Assembly (NCBI GenBank): GCA_964615445.1 | Contig: CAZTOK010000023.1 | Location: 1-21,608 of the forward strand | DNA: 21,608 nucleotides | Reading direction: 5' to 3' | Source: JALRBM01 sp964615445 | GTDB taxonomy: Bacteria; Patescibacteriota; Saccharimonadia; Saccharimonadales; Saccharimonadaceae | Part shown: one piece after another, positions 20,404-21,608 of the stretch | Layout of the letters: every line of letters starts with the position of its first letter | Position numbering within the stretch: the stretch's first letter is position 1 | The notes under the pieces: generated by a model | What the model was told of the DNA's origin: nothing | Database searches by the model: none | What the model saw: the letters and a program-made list of their open reading frames with translations, nothing else | Program-made: the position numbers and the translations under genes

Positions 20404-21608
20404 CTAAAGGGTTCGTCTGCGCCTCGATACAATGAGTGTCGTGACACCGCTTGCGATAACAACGACGGCAAGACCTATCCATAGGAAGATATTTTGTCCT
20501 GTGTTTGGTAGTCCGTTTCCTAGGAGGATACCCGTAATGACATCCGTTGCGGTTGTATCGTTTGGATTTGGATCTGGCGTTGCTGACGTAATGCTTGCCG
20601 TATTAGTAAGTGTTCCAGTAAACGAGTTATTAATTGTTCCCGTCACGTATATCTTGTAGGTACCTACTGCCAATGTGGCTGTCGTACAACTGAGCTGTTG
20701 GCCGTTCAGGTGACAAGCGAATGGGCTACTACTTGCTCCGGCTGTCGGGAAGAGCATATGGTCGAGACGAGCAAGTATTGAGTCACCTCCTGGTGCCGTG
20801 CCGCTGACACCTGTTACGGTGAAGCCGTTTGAGATAGTGTCGGAAAGAACGACATCTTTTGCGGTAGAGGGACCATGGTTAATAACAGTGTATGTATAGT
20901 TTACTGTATCTCCAGAGCGATAGGTTTTCTGTTCATGCGTAATCTGCACTTCTAGGTCTGCGAGGTGCGTAACGGGATTGGAGGCGCTTGGGTTATTGGC
21001 GGATGTATCGTTGCCATTAAAGGTAACGCTAGCAGTATTGACGGCTGTATTTGGTGCGTCTTGGTCCACAAGTACGGTCACATCAACGACGGCGGTACTG
21101 CCATTGTTTAATATACTGCCAAGTCCACAGGTGACAGTTTGACTGCTCGCATTACAGTTCCAGGTACCACCACTGACACTGGTAAAGCTTTGGTAGCTGA
21201 GATACGACGGGAGGACATCTGAGATACTGACCGCTCCTGCGTTATCTGGACCATTATTTGTGACTGTAAAGCGATACGTGATAGGCTGACCTGCAGTCAC
21301 TGTTCCTTGCGCCACTTTGGTCGCGTTTAGATCAGCTTGAGCGGTATCGAAGTTGATAGTATCTGTGCTCTGTTGCTTGAGACTTATACAGAAATCGGCG
21401 AGCAATATGCAACGATCGATATAGGTTTGGCTGCGGATTGACTCTTTATAGTGTTTTCTAAGTGCCTCAGGTGAAAATGCAGCTTGTATGCCACCTTCTT
21501 GGTCAACTTTTAAAAGATCACGTAGATAGACAAGACCGTTTAAGCCTAGGTAGTAAACTGCTGGCTTCGTCCTCTCCGCAAATCCCTCCGAATAAATCCA
21601 TTCTACGC
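20404..21608 (-). CDS. DUF11-repeat surface protein with LPNTG sorting signal, fused upstream to a replication-relaxation-like segment; N-terminus cut by window edge
   Basis: The frame is open from the window edge (400 residues visible). The C-terminal part has two DUF11 domains, the first beginning ADLNATKVAQG and the second ADLEVQITHEQ, each with the NNGP/NHGP signature. A sorting signal follows: LPNTG at 366-370, a hydrophobic helix and RRRR. Such proteins are anchored to the wall by sortase, encoded next. The first 75 residues are different: TKPAVYYLGLNGLVYLRD and then a helical basic stretch up to ILLADFCISLKQQ. These resemble the winged-helix replication-relaxation family, a cytoplasmic type. 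No signal peptide is visible. A start at TTG 21405 would remove much of this part but still give no signal peptide. Confidence 0.8.
   Translation of the reverse strand, partial: VEWIYSEGFAERTKPAVYYLGLNGLVYLRDLLKVDQEGGIQAAFSPEALRKHYKESIRSQTYIDRCILLADFCISLKQQSTDTINFDTAQADLNATKVAQGTVTAGQPITYRFTVTNNGPDNAGAVSISDVLPSYLSYQSFTSVSGGTWNCNASSQTVTCGLGSILNNGSTAVVDVTVLVDQDAPNTAVNTASVTFNGNDTSANNPSASNPVTHLADLEVQITHEQKTYRSGDTVNYTYTVINHGPSTAKDVVLSDTISNGFTVTGVSGTAPGGDSILARLDHMLFPTAGASSSPFACHLNGQQLSCTTATLAVGTYKIYVTGTINNSFTGTLTNTASITSATPDPNPNDTTATDVITGILLGNGLPNTGQNIFLWIGLAVVVIASGVTTLIVSRRRRTL

Overview
The window looks like a chromosomal piece of a small-genome, cell-envelope-rich bacterium. It most resembles Candidatus Saccharibacteria or a related Patescibacteria lineage. 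I infer this from a sortase next to a DUF11/LPNTG surface protein, a replication-relaxation-like segment, short genes, apparent leaderless promoters, mid-to-low GC and TGA used as stop. The taxon is inference, not proof.

Layout. 1-1396 (minus): class A penicillin-binding protein, cut by the left edge. 1397-4760: a run of small single-gene units in both orientations: a hypothetical protein, ruvC, three more hypotheticals and a DUF1801 protein, several ending in long hairpins. Inside it, 1930-2110 is an abnormal G-run then C-run block that may not be genuine sequence. 4817-15798 (minus): a tight eight-gene operon for a Wzx/Wzy-type surface polysaccharide. In transcription order it encodes a Wzz-like co-polymerase, a membrane phosphoglycosyl transferase, GT4, GT2, a Wzy-like polymerase, GT4, a GT2-pyruvyltransferase fusion and a flippase-LCP fusion. 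The gene set can start the lipid-linked unit, extend it, pyruvylate it, flip it, polymerise it and, through the LCP domain, attach it to the wall. 15906-18096 (plus): overlapping small genes (DHFR/RibD-like, a 32-residue remnant, a CPBP protease, GrpB, a possible caspase-like protein). Three of them carry apparent single-base frameshifts. 18097-19672 (minus): an alpha/beta hydrolase and a hypothetical gene, each followed by a long hairpin and a copy of a hammerhead ribozyme. 19790-21608 (minus): a sortase and its likely DUF11/LPNTG substrate. Its reading frame runs upstream into sequence resembling a replication-relaxation protein.

The most striking observation is the pair of type III hammerhead ribozymes on the minus strand at 18965-19017 and 18196-18247. 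The first has every conserved core base and three well-formed helices. The second is a near-identical copy with core C3 changed to U and a weakened stem III. Both lie just 3' of a gene and its 18-bp hairpin, and they flank the hydrolase gene in direct orientation. Other points to check are promoters with a TATACT or TATAAT box 6-7 nt before the start codon, two unusual polysaccharide-gene fusions, and the homopolymer-rich block.
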